From: RGIG1902 sp034926865
GTDB lineage: Bacteria; Bacillota; Clostridia; Oscillospirales; Butyricicoccaceae
Direction: 5' to 3'
DNA length: 64,000 bases
Assembly: GCA_034926865.1 (NCBI GenBank)
Contig: JAYFQP010000019.1
Coordinates: forward strand, 62,001-126,000
The position numbers were made by a program, and so were the translations under genes. How positions within the stretch are numbered: position 1 is the first letter of the stretch; the number at the start of each line of letters is the position of its first letter. Below, piece by piece: positions 8,628 through 17,039 of the stretch. Below the pieces are notes generated by a model, which saw nothing but the letters and a program-made list of their open reading frames with translations, had not been told where the DNA came from and made no database searches.

Positions 8628-9533
8628 TTATTTCTCAAAAAACTTTGTAATAATATCGACGATCTCCATGCCTATCCTGCCCTGGGCTTCCACTGTGGAG
8701 CCGCCGATATGTGGGGTCAGGGAAATCTTATCGTTCTTCATTATTCTTTCGTTCTTAAGCGGTTCGCTTGCAAATACGTCAAGAGCCGCGCCTGCCAGCT
8801 TGCCGGCATCAAGAGCATCGCAGAGAGCATCTTCGCAGATAAGGCCGCCGCGTGCAGTATTGATGATAAAGGCTGTCGGCTTCATAAGCGCCAGCTCATT
8901 TGCGCCTATAACAGGCTTACCGTCAGGAGATGCGGGAATATGAAGGGATACGAAATCTGCATTCTTCATAACCTCGTCCCTTGTCATGAACGCATAGCTA
9001 AGGCCGGGTATTTCACCAATTATATCGGTATAAATTACCTTCATTCCCAGAGCGCAGGCTCTCTTGGCCAGAGCCTGAGAAATACGGCCCATGCCGATAA
9101 GCCCCAGGGTCTTTCCGTTAAGCTCAATTCCCTCATACTGCTTCTTGTTCCACTCGCCATTGCGCATAGTATGGTTGGAAATGCCTACAAAGCGGGCCAA
9201 AGAAAACATATGGGCCAGTGCCAGCTCGGCAACGGATTCAGATGAGGCCTTGGGTGTATTTGTAACCTTGATGCCGTTTTCCTCGGCATATTTTACATCG
9301 ATATTATCAACGCCAACGCCGCCGCGAATAACAAGCTTAAGCTTGCTGCCCTTAGCTTCATCAACATGATTGGCACGAACCTTTGTCTTGGAGCGTACTA
9401 CAACAACATCAAAATCACGAAGAGCCTTTCCAAGTTCATCCGGCTCATAAAAATGTGCCACTACCTCATGACCCAGCTCGGTCAGTTTGGCCATTGCGGC
9501 CTTGTCCATACCGTCTGTAACCAGAATACGCAT
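8628..9533 (-). CDS. serA: D-3-phosphoglycerate dehydrogenase (short form)
   Basis: A 301-residue D-isomer-specific 2-hydroxyacid dehydrogenase that should oxidise 3-phosphoglycerate to 3-phosphohydroxypyruvate, the first step of serine synthesis. The NAD-binding GLIGMGRISQALAKRA lies near residues 145-160. The catalytic Arg is in NTARGGLI near 230 and the His in TPHIGGST near 280. There is no C-terminal ACT or ASB domain, so this is the short form that lacks the usual serine-feedback module. It is 51 bases downstream of serC on the same strand, which supports the specific assignment over other dehydrogenases of the superfamily. Confidence 0.9.
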   Translation of the reverse strand: MRILVTDGMDKAAMAKLTELGHEVVAHFYEPDELGKALRDFDVVVVRSKTKVRANHVDEAKGSKLKLVIRGGVGVDNIDVKYAEENGIKVTNTPKASSESVAELALAHMFSLARFVGISNHTMRNGEWNKKQYEGIELNGKTLGLIGMGRISQALAKRACALGMKVIYTDIIGEIPGLSYAFMTRDEVMKNADFVSLHIPASPDGKPVIGANELALMKPTAFIINTARGGLICEDALCDALDAGKLAGAALDVFASEPLKNERIMKNDKISLTPHIGGSTVEAQGRIGMEIVDIITKFFEK

Positions 9534-9583
9534 ATCAAAAAATCTCCTTAAAAATTATTCTAAGCGGGAAATGCCCAAAAGCC

Positions 9584-10672
9584 TTATTTATGCTCTGCCT
9601 CAAACTTCTTAAGGAAGTCAACCAAAGCTTCTACGCCTTCCTTAGGCATAGCATTATAGATGGAAGCGCGCAGGCCGCCTACGGACTTATGGCCCTTAAG
9701 GTTATCAAACCCGGCAGCTTCACTGGCCTTGACTACTTCTGCATCAAGTTCTTTTGAGCCAGTGACAAAAGGTACATTCATTAAAGAACGATCTTCCTTA
9801 ACTACAGCTCCCTTGAACATCTTTGAAGAATCAAGGAAATCATAAAGGATCTTGGCTTTTTCTTCATTGATGCGGTTCATGGCCTCAAGCCCGCCAATCG
9901 ACTTAAGATATTTGAATACCTTGCCGCAGCAGTAAATTGCCCAGCAGTTCGGAGTATTGTACATGGAATCATTATCTGCATGTGTCTTATATGACAGATA
10001 GATAGGAGCCTTGGCATCGATATCATCGCGGATCAGATCCTCACGGACGATAACTACTGTCATGCCGGCAGGGCCAACGTTCTTCTGCACACCGCCCCAG
10101 ATAAGGCCGTAATCGGAGACATTGCAGGGACGGGAAAGGAACATGGAGGACTGATCTGATACCAGAACATGGCCCTTTGTATCGGGCAGCTTCTGCCATG
10201 TGGTTCCGTTGATGGTTTCATTCTCGCAGATATAGACATAGTCGCAGTTCTCGGGAATGTCAAGATTAGAACAGTCGGGGATATAAGAGAAGTTCTTGTC
10301 GGCAGAGGAAGCGACGACTTTTACCTCTCCGTACTTTTTGGCCTCGGCAATAGCCTTCTTGGACCATGAACCGGTCTCAACATAGCATGCCATACCGTTC
10401 TTCATCAGGTTGATAGGTACCATTGCAAACTGAAGAGTACCGCCGCCCTGTACGAAGAGCACCTTGTAGTTATCAGGGATACCCATCAGCTCGCGGAGAT
10501 CGGCCTCGGCCTCGTCAACTATCTGCTGAAAGACCTTGGAACGGTGGCTCATCTCCATGACGCACATGCCGGAATCGCGATAATTCATCATCTCATCGCG
10601 GATCTCTTCCAGCACAGGTTCCGGCATCATGGCTGGTCCTGCAGAAAAGTTAAAGGATCGATTGTACTTCAT
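9584..10672 (-). CDS. serC: Phosphoserine aminotransferase
   Basis: A 362-residue class V PLP aminotransferase that converts 3-phosphohydroxypyruvate and glutamate to phosphoserine. It begins NRSFNFSAGPAMMPEPVLEE, the classic SerC opening. The Schiff-base Lys is in GGVQKNVGPAG near residue 193-203, and the C-terminal GGLRASIYNAMPKEGV block is also typical. AGGAGG stands 8 bases before the ATG. It is the first gene of serC-serA-DUF1015. No phosphoserine phosphatase gene is visible nearby; a HAD enzyme at 42352 is too far away to assume a link. Confidence 0.96.
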   Translation of the reverse strand: MKYNRSFNFSAGPAMMPEPVLEEIRDEMMNYRDSGMCVMEMSHRSKVFQQIVDEAEADLRELMGIPDNYKVLFVQGGGTLQFAMVPINLMKNGMACYVETGSWSKKAIAEAKKYGEVKVVASSADKNFSYIPDCSNLDIPENCDYVYICENETINGTTWQKLPDTKGHVLVSDQSSMFLSRPCNVSDYGLIWGGVQKNVGPAGMTVVIVREDLIRDDIDAKAPIYLSYKTHADNDSMYNTPNCWAIYCCGKVFKYLKSIGGLEAMNRINEEKAKILYDFLDSSKMFKGAVVKEDRSLMNVPFVTGSKELDAEVVKASEAAGFDNLKGHKSVGGLRASIYNAMPKEGVEALVDFLKKFEAEHK

Positions 10673-10925
10673 TTTGTTTTCCTCCTGTTATTTTATATGG
10701 TTTCTTATTTAATCCATATTCAATTATTACTGATATAAATGGGCAAAATTTTTTGTGCTTTACTTGTTTTCCCAGCAAGTATATACTATCATTAATAAAG
10801 GTTTTAAGCAACCTTGTTTTCGGATTTTCTTCCATGCGAAGCTGCAATTTATCTCAATTTTATCTCAATTGATATAAACATTTGCGCAAAACTTCAGATT
10901 TATATTAACATAGGCGGTGCTCCCA

Positions 10926-11852
10926 GTGGCAGTTTTCCAAAGCATTACACAGCTTATAGGAAATACCCCCCTTGTGCGTCTCCAGCGTCTCGGGGCCTTT
11001 TATTCCTGCCTTGGGACCATTTACGGAAAGTGCGAATTTCTCAATCCTTCCGGCAGCCTTAAGGACCATCCATCCCTTGATATAATACGCGGGGCTATAA
11101 GCTCTGGCGAGCTGAGAGAAGACGGAAATGTGATATGTATTTCTAACGGCATCGGAGGCATTTCAACCGCGATGATCTGCGCTTGTCTGGGATATAAATG
11201 CATCGTCGTGGCTTCCGACAATATCACGCTTGAAAATCTTCGTCATATAAGGGCCTATGGGGCCCGTGTGGTTATGACTTCATCCACTCTAGGGCTTAAG
11301 GGAATGAGGAAAAAAGCCGAAGAGATATTTGAAAGCCGTGAGGGCAGCTTTATTCTAAATCAGTTTTATGACCCCCGGAATCCCGCCTCATACAAACGCA
11401 CTACTGGCCCCGAGATCCTAAGCGATCTGCCTGAAACAGATTGTTTTGTGGCCGGAATAGGAACAGGCGGCTCAGTGACCGGATGCGGAGAATATCTCAA
11501 GATGAACAGGCCCGAATGTGTTATAATAGGTGTCGAGCCATATGACAGCCCTGTGCTTTCGGGCGGCCTCCCAGGCCCCCACTGCATAACCGGCATAGGC
11601 CCCGGCTTTGTTCCCGAAACGCTTAACAAATATATTCTGGACAAGGTGGTAAGGGTTCGCACACCTGACGCTTTGACCATGGCCCGCCGCCTCGCCTCTC
11701 TTGAGGGAATGCTGTGCGGCCCGTCATCCGGCGCGGCTCTTGCCGCAGCCATATTCATAGCTCAGCAGGAAGATTTTGCCGAAAGGAATATTGTTGTCCT
11801 TCTTCCCGACAGAGGAGAGCGTTATCTCGAGAGGGAAATATACAACAAATAA
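10926..11852 (+). CDS. Cysteine synthase family PLP enzyme
   Basis: A 308-residue fold-type II PLP enzyme related to O-acetylserine sulfhydrylase (CysK/CysM). Visible landmarks are ITQLIGNTPLVRL at the N-terminus, PSGSLKDHPSL near residue 45 with the Schiff-base Lys, GIGTGGSVTG near 180 that binds the cofactor phosphate, and GPSSGAALAAA near 265. Starts at GTG 10917 and GTG 10926 are in frame; AGGCGG at 10912-10917 favours 10926. It precedes metK by 37 bases and lies divergent from serC, so sulfur amino-acid synthesis is the likely context. Cystathionine beta-synthase activity cannot be excluded. Confidence 0.85.
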   Translation: MAVFQSITQLIGNTPLVRLQRLGAFYSCLGTIYGKCEFLNPSGSLKDHPSLDIIRGAISSGELREDGNVICISNGIGGISTAMICACLGYKCIVVASDNITLENLRHIRAYGARVVMTSSTLGLKGMRKKAEEIFESREGSFILNQFYDPRNPASYKRTTGPEILSDLPETDCFVAGIGTGGSVTGCGEYLKMNRPECVIIGVEPYDSPVLSGGLPGPHCITGIGPGFVPETLNKYILDKVVRVRTPDALTMARRLASLEGMLCGPSSGAALAAAIFIAQQEDFAERNIVVLLPDRGERYLEREIYNK

Positions 11853-11888
11853 GCAAAAACATCATTGACTCAGAAAGGAACAGTAATC

Positions 11889-13070
11889 ATGCAAAACAAG
11901 CTTTTTACATCTGAAAGTGTTACAGAAGGACATCCCGATAAACTTTGCGACCAGGTTTCCGACGCGATCCTGGATGCAGTTATACAGCAGGATAAAAACT
12001 CAAGAGTAGCATGCGAAACGGTGGCCACCACAGGCATGGTCATGGTCATGGGCGAGATGTCAACTAATTGCTATGTAGATATCCCCAGCCTTGTAAGAAA
12101 AGTCGTAAAGGATATAGGGTATACCGACGCTGCCTATGGCTTTGACTATAAAACCTGCTCCGTCATGACCACTATTGATGAACAGTCCCCCGATATAGCA
12201 ATGGGCGTAGACAACGCATTTGAACACCGCAGCAGCGGGAAAGACCCTCTCGATCTTATCGGTGCGGGCGACCAGGGCATGGTCTTCGGTTATGCCTGCA
12301 ACGAAACTCCCCAGCTTATGCCCGCCCCCATCATGTTTGCACACCAGCTTACAAAAATGCTCTCACAGGTGCGCAAGAGCTCGCTTCTGCCTTTTATCCT
12401 GCCAGACGGCAAATCTCAGGTAACTGTTGAGTACGGCGATGACGGTATGCCGAAACGAATAGACACAGTCGTCATCTCGACGCAGCACTCCGACGATGTC
12501 CAGCTTGCCACCCTTCGTGAAGCCGTAATGGAAGAGGTCATAAAAAAGGCTCTTCCAAAATCTCTTCTTGACAAACAGACAAAGTATTATATAAACCCCA
12601 CCGGGCGTTTCGTGATCGGAGGGCCTCAGGGTGACAGCGGCCTTACAGGGCGCAAAATAATCGTTGATACCTATGGCGGTTACTCACGTCACGGCGGCGG
12701 AGCTTTCTCCGGCAAAGACCCCACAAAGGTTGACCGCAGCGCGGCTTATATGGCGCGCTACGCCGCCAAAAATATCGTTGCGGCCGGGCTTGCCCAGCGA
12801 TGCGAAATTGAGCTTGCCTATGCTATCGGCGTAGCAAATCCCGTATCCGTATTCGTTGAAACCTTCGATACAGGCATAATCCCTCAGAATAGGCTTGTAC
12901 AGGCCGTAACAGAAACCTTTGATCTTCGTCCCGCTGCTATCATAAAAAACCTTGGGCTTCTGCGCCCAATATACAGGCAGACTGCCTCATACGGCCATTT
13001 TGGCAGAGATGACATCGACCTTCCCTGGGAGAATCTTGATAAAGTTAACGAGATGAAAAAATATCTTTAA
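11889..13070 (+). CDS. metK: S-adenosylmethionine synthetase
   Basis: A 393-residue methionine adenosyltransferase that makes S-adenosylmethionine from methionine and ATP in the cytosol. The family signatures are complete: TEGHPDKLCDQVSDAILD near residues 12-29, GAGDQGMVFGYA near 120, and GGGAFSGKDPTKVDRSAAY near 265. AAAGGA ends 9 bases before the ATG at 11889; an upstream in-frame codon at 11865 would add eight residues and lies outside the conserved part. No S-box (SAM) riboswitch is present in the 36-base gap before it. The M19 dipeptidase gene follows 30 bases downstream. Confidence 0.98.
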   Translation: MQNKLFTSESVTEGHPDKLCDQVSDAILDAVIQQDKNSRVACETVATTGMVMVMGEMSTNCYVDIPSLVRKVVKDIGYTDAAYGFDYKTCSVMTTIDEQSPDIAMGVDNAFEHRSSGKDPLDLIGAGDQGMVFGYACNETPQLMPAPIMFAHQLTKMLSQVRKSSLLPFILPDGKSQVTVEYGDDGMPKRIDTVVISTQHSDDVQLATLREAVMEEVIKKALPKSLLDKQTKYYINPTGRFVIGGPQGDSGLTGRKIIVDTYGGYSRHGGGAFSGKDPTKVDRSAAYMARYAAKNIVAAGLAQRCEIELAYAIGVANPVSVFVETFDTGIIPQNRLVQAVTETFDLRPAAIIKNLGLLRPIYRQTASYGHFGRDDIDLPWENLDKVNEMKKYL

Positions 13071-13100
13071 TATAATCACAGCATAAGGAGGAACATAATA

Positions 13101-14081
13101 ATGATGAGAATCGTCGACTTCCATTGCGACACGATGGGTGAATGCATAGCCAGAAGCGAAGGAAAGGTGTCTCTTCGCAAAAACGACTGCCATATTTCCC
13201 TCGAAAAAATGCAGAAGGGAGGCGCGCTTGCACAGTTCTTTGCCATCTGGATACCCCTTAACGAGACCGCCGAAAAGCTTGGCGTCACGATGGACCCCTA
13301 TACTTATTTCAACTTTGTATATGGAAAATACCTTGAGGAGATGGAGAAAAACCAAGACATCATAGCACAGGCTTTCTGCCTTGAAGACATAAAGAAGAAT
13401 CGTGACAATGGGCTTATGACTTCTATTCTTTCCATCGAGGACAGCGTTCCCCTGGACGGCAAGATCGAGCGCGTTGACGAGTTCTATCAGAAGGGCGTAA
13501 GGTTGATGTCGCTGACCTGGAACTATGAGAACTCTGTGGCTTACCCCACATCCGAAGACCCCGAGATCATGAAAAAGGGTCTCAAGCCTTTTGGAATAGA
13601 GGCTATTGCACGCATGAACGAGATAGGAATGATAATAGATATTTCCCATCTTTCGGACGGCGGCATTTATGACGTCTTTAAGTATTCCAAAAAGCCTATC
13701 GTTGCCTCACACTCAAACGCCAGAAGCATCTGCAACCACCGCCGCAACCTTACAGATGATATGCTTAGGCTTTTAGGCGAAAACGGAGGACTTACGGGGC
13801 TAAACTACTGTGCTCCTTTCATGTCTGAGGAGGCCGGCAAAAACAATATGACCACTTGCGATGATATCGTTCGCCAGGCTATTTATATCCGTGGCAAAGC
13901 CGGAATCGACGCTCTTGCCTTCGGATCAGACTTCGACGGCATCGGCAATAAGCTTGACTTTGTTGATTATTCCGGCATGCCGATGGTCATAAATGCTCTT
14001 GAAAAACATTTCACAGCTGATGAAATAGACAAGATATGCTATAAAAATGCCTTCCGTGTCATCGGCGAGAGCATGAAATAA
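13101..14081 (+). CDS. Membrane dipeptidase-like enzyme (peptidase family M19)
   Basis: A 326-residue member of the renal dipeptidase family, zinc enzymes of the amidohydrolase superfamily that split dipeptides, often with a D-residue at the C-terminal side. The metal ligands appear as VDFHCDTMGE (HxD) near residue 5-14, ILSIEDSVPL (Glu) near 115, VASHSNARSICNHRRN (His) near 200-215 and FGSDFDGI (Asp) near 275. AAGGAGG sits 8 bases before the ATG. No signal peptide is seen, so it should be cytosolic despite the family name. It is followed by a strong terminator. Confidence 0.92.
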   Translation: MMRIVDFHCDTMGECIARSEGKVSLRKNDCHISLEKMQKGGALAQFFAIWIPLNETAEKLGVTMDPYTYFNFVYGKYLEEMEKNQDIIAQAFCLEDIKKNRDNGLMTSILSIEDSVPLDGKIERVDEFYQKGVRLMSLTWNYENSVAYPTSEDPEIMKKGLKPFGIEAIARMNEIGMIIDISHLSDGGIYDVFKYSKKPIVASHSNARSICNHRRNLTDDMLRLLGENGGLTGLNYCAPFMSEEAGKNNMTTCDDIVRQAIYIRGKAGIDALAFGSDFDGIGNKLDFVDYSGMPMVINALEKHFTADEIDKICYKNAFRVIGESMK

Positions 14082-14098
14082 ATACTTTGCATACTCAA

Positions 14099-14127
14099 AG
14101 CGGCTTCTTCAAAGGAGCCGCTTTTTT
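14099..14127 (+). terminator. Rho-independent terminator after the M19 dipeptidase gene
   Basis: An AAGCGGCT arm at 14099-14106 pairs with AGCCGCTT at 14116-14123 and is followed by a T run. It lies 17 bases after the dipeptidase stop and probably ends the transcript of the cysteine-synthase-like gene, metK and the dipeptidase. Confidence 0.85.
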
Positions 14128-14320
14128 GTATTTCTGATCTCGCCCTGTAAATTCCCGCTATTTTAGGAGCTTTTTAATTACGAACAAAGAGTGCCGCAAA
14201 CATATAGATCCCCCTCCGCCATCACCCCTGTTGCCAAAACGCAATATATTGTTAGAGAGAGGATATCCCAAGGCAGATTCCTTTTAAAGAAACAAATAAT
14301 ATTGACGGAGGCGTATATCT

Positions 14321-14701
14321 GTGAAAATCTTTTTATCAGCCCTTGGCCTTATTTGTTTTGCGCTGGGAGCCATAGGCGTTTTTCTTCCTATCCTGCCCAC
14401 AACTCCCTTTTTAATGGTTTCGGCTTTTTGCTTTGCAAAAAGCTCGCCAAAGCTCAATAACTGGTTTAAGGGCACAAATCTTTACAAAAAGCATCTCAAA
14501 AGCTATACAGAAAGCCGCTCTATGACAGTAAAAACCAAGGTGACTATTATGATGACGGTCACTGTTCTGATGTCAGGCGGATTTATAATGATGGATGCCG
14601 TACCCATCGGCCGAGCATTTCTCTGCTTTATATGGGTATGCCATGCAATATATCTCGTTTTCCGTGTCAAAACCATACCCGATCCGGCGCGCAACCGCTG
14701 A
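14321..14701 (+). CDS. DUF454 (YbaN-like) inner membrane protein
   Basis: A 126-residue membrane protein of the DUF454/YbaN family, whose function is unknown. The N-terminal half holds LGAIGVFLPILPTTPFLMVS, which carries the GxxLPxLPTTPF signature of the family, followed by the amphipathic FAKSSPKLNNWF block. Two further hydrophobic segments lie near residues 68-85 and 90-110. The start is a GTG at 14321, preceded by GACGGAGGCG. It stands alone between two terminators, so it is probably monocistronic. Confidence 0.85.
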   Translation: MKIFLSALGLICFALGAIGVFLPILPTTPFLMVSAFCFAKSSPKLNNWFKGTNLYKKHLKSYTESRSMTVKTKVTIMMTVTVLMSGGFIMMDAVPIGRAFLCFIWVCHAIYLVFRVKTIPDPARNR

Positions 14702-14734
14702 ATCTCGTTGCTCAAAACCTACTTACAGACAAAT

Positions 14735-14775
14735 AAAAATACCGCCGAAGAAAAAACTTCAGCGGTATTTTTATT
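14735..14775. terminator. Bidirectional terminator between convergent genes
   Basis: AAAAATACCGC at 14735-14745 pairs with GCGGTATTTTT at 14762-14772, with an inner GAAG/CTTC pair around an A-rich loop. Flanking A and T runs allow termination from the DUF454 gene (+) and from the LtaS-like gene (-). Confidence 0.9.
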
Positions 14776-14801
14776 TTTATTAAAGAGCTTTCCAGCCCGT
14801 A

Positions 14802-16805
14802 CTATTTGAAAACAAACTCCGCTGAATAGCTAAGCGGCTCTCCGCCCGAGCCCATCTGCGACAGCTGTATCACATCTCCCTCATTAAGAGTTCGCCCCGG
14901 AGCGAACAGCGTATTATTGTCTATCCTTGATATGCCGGTAAGAAGCTTGTCGTTTACAAATATACAGCTCTTGTCGGTTATGTTTTTGCAGATAAGATAA
15001 AAGCCTTCCTCAGCCTGACGCGCGGATACTATGCTTATTTCGTCTATTCCCATCTTCATATCGGTAGCCTTAAAGGGCTGTGCTCCGCCCAAAACCTCTC
15101 TGTCGCCATAAAGCAGGTCATACTCCAGCAGTTCAAGCCTCTGCTGGTATTCCTGCTCATCAGTATAAGTCTGATGAAGAGTGGTAAGAACTCCGCCTGG
15201 CAGCCCAGCCATCTTCATCACCTTTGCTGATAACTGATAGGAGCTTATATTGCCGCCATCGACCTTAAGGTCAGTATTGGTGTGTATAACATAATCCGTC
15301 TGGTAGCTGTCACCAATAGCGAGAGAGTCATCACTTATGCCAAGGCTCGGCAGATGATCTCCATAAAAAACCACTATATACGGCTCTCCCTTTGTATCAA
15401 GAGCCTTGATAAGAGAGTTAATGAAATTGTCGGTATCGTAAAGCTGAGTCGCATAGTACTCGTACTGTATTCTGTGCGCAATGTCTTCGGCTCCGTAAAC
15501 CGATATCGGTAACTCATAGTCGCCTGATGACGGATATCTGCCGTGAGGCTGAACCGAAACCGTATATACAAAATCTCTGCCGTCAGTCGAATCCATCGCC
15601 TTTATGACCTGCTCTGTCAAAATAGAATCCTTCGCCCAGCCAAGGGCATTCACCCTAACATTGTCCATATATTCAATGGACGTAAAGTCATCAAAACCAA
15701 GGTTGGGGTATACCGTGTTGCGATCATAGAAATTGCCGTTATTATTGTGAATCGCATGGCATGCATAGCCATACTTTTCAAGGTCATAGCAAATAGAGGG
15801 TGAAACCGAAGACTGAAGTATCGTCTTGTATGGGTATTCACCTGTGCCGAAATAGTGAAGGCTCATGCCTGTAAGCACCTCAAACTCGGTGTTTACAGTT
15901 CCCGCGCCTATAACCGGAACGGTCAGGAACCCCGACGGATTATTCTCAGAAAGCTTTGTAAAATTAGGTATCGGGTTCTGAGAAAAGCTTAAGCCCTTAA
16001 GCCTGTTAACATTGAAAAAAGACTCAAGCTGGACAATGATTATATTGGGATCCTCCTGCGATACCGGCTCTTTCTCTTCATCTTCAGAAAGGTCTTTCGC
16101 TATCTGATCCATAACCTCATGGCTGTAATCAGCAGGCTTATCCACCCCCCTGTCGACAAGGCTTTTTGAGAAGCAGTAGGCAAAACCATACTCTTTATAA
16201 GCGTCGGCAAGATTTCCGAAACTCGCGGAAATAGCCTTTGTCTTGACAGTGAGGTTAGTGCACAGCGAAAAAGCCACAGCGGCTGCGGCAAAGATAATTC
16301 CCATCTGTTTATACTGCGGGGTAAGTCTTGGCGCCTTTATATATAAAAACAGCATTATAGCCAAAAACAGCACTATTGCCCCTATATATCCCCCTATCTC
16401 AAGGGGCGACATATAGATATGAACTATATCGAGGGCCGACTTTATATTGAGAAAATCGGTAGCGCCAAACGGCGTCACGCGGAAACCAAGCAGAATGCAG
16501 TTGACCACACCCATCCATATCCACAGGCAAGCCGTAAGCAGCAGGGTGAACATGCGCTTTCTGAATATAGCAGCCGCAAGAAGGGTCACGAGTATCAAAA
16601 AGCAGTTATAAAGGAAGGGAACCGGGCTTGTAAAGGCATATGCCACCCCCTTTATCACAGACCGCCTGCTCAACATTTCTATTAAAAGATTTATCACAGG
16701 CGCCGATATCGCGCAGAAAAGAAAACATCTCTTCTCGAGAATATCTATTAGGCGCTCTTTAAATTTTCCGAAGGCATATAAAATGCCCTTAATCTTAGTT
16801 TTCAC
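14802..16805 (-). CDS. Lipoteichoic-acid-synthase-like sulfatase-domain membrane protein
   Basis: A 667-residue enzyme with about five N-terminal transmembrane segments (residues 20-205) and an extracellular sulfatase/alkaline-phosphatase domain. The domain shows IIIVQLESFF near 255 (metal Glu), GAGTVNTEFEVLTG near 300 with the likely catalytic Thr, a His in HAIHNNNGNFYDRN, and VVFYGDHLPSLG with metal Asp and His near 480. LtaS-type enzymes transfer glycerol phosphate from phosphatidylglycerol. An extra C-terminal region of about 130 residues follows. GTG 16814 is in frame, but GGAG spacing favours GTG 16805. Whether it builds true teichoic acid or another phospho-polymer is not visible. Confidence 0.88.
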   Translation of the reverse strand: MKTKIKGILYAFGKFKERLIDILEKRCFLFCAISAPVINLLIEMLSRRSVIKGVAYAFTSPVPFLYNCFLILVTLLAAAIFRKRMFTLLLTACLWIWMGVVNCILLGFRVTPFGATDFLNIKSALDIVHIYMSPLEIGGYIGAIVLFLAIMLFLYIKAPRLTPQYKQMGIIFAAAAVAFSLCTNLTVKTKAISASFGNLADAYKEYGFAYCFSKSLVDRGVDKPADYSHEVMDQIAKDLSEDEEKEPVSQEDPNIIIVQLESFFNVNRLKGLSFSQNPIPNFTKLSENNPSGFLTVPVIGAGTVNTEFEVLTGMSLHYFGTGEYPYKTILQSSVSPSICYDLEKYGYACHAIHNNNGNFYDRNTVYPNLGFDDFTSIEYMDNVRVNALGWAKDSILTEQVIKAMDSTDGRDFVYTVSVQPHGRYPSSGDYELPISVYGAEDIAHRIQYEYYATQLYDTDNFINSLIKALDTKGEPYIVVFYGDHLPSLGISDDSLAIGDSYQTDYVIHTNTDLKVDGGNISSYQLSAKVMKMAGLPGGVLTTLHQTYTDEQEYQQRLELLEYDLLYGDREVLGGAQPFKATDMKMGIDEISIVSARQAEEGFYLICKNITDKSCIFVNDKLLTGISRIDNNTLFAPGRTLNEGDVIQLSQMGSGGEPLSYSAEFVFK

Positions 16806-16970
16806 TTTAAACACTCCAAAGATTTCATATCGTTTATACCCTGATTTTACAGGAATAATACATCTCTATCCGATTAGCATTATATAACAAAGAAGTTTCT
16901 AATCAAGAAGAATTCTATTAACTTTTTGAAAATTTGTCACTTTTTATAATTTCCTATAGCGCAAAGGCCA

Positions 16971-16998
16971 TTTACAGTATATAATTTGGTTATATAGT
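16971..16998 (+). promoter_or_regulatory. Probable sigma-A promoter for the D-aminoacylase gene
   Basis: TTTACA at 16971-16976 and TATAGT at 16993-16998 are separated by 16 bases and lie about 40 bases before the start codon. The match is moderate. The 234-base divergent region also must contain the promoter of the LtaS-like gene. Confidence 0.5.
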
Positions 16999-17039
16999 AC
17001 ATTCGTATATTAAAGTAAAAAACCAAGGAGTTGATTTAC

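Noticed and set aside
11853..11888. SAM riboswitch (S-box) or T-box before metK or the cysteine-synthase-like gene
   Set aside because: The gap before metK is only 36 bases, and no T-box GGTGG-type or S-box core was found upstream of either gene.
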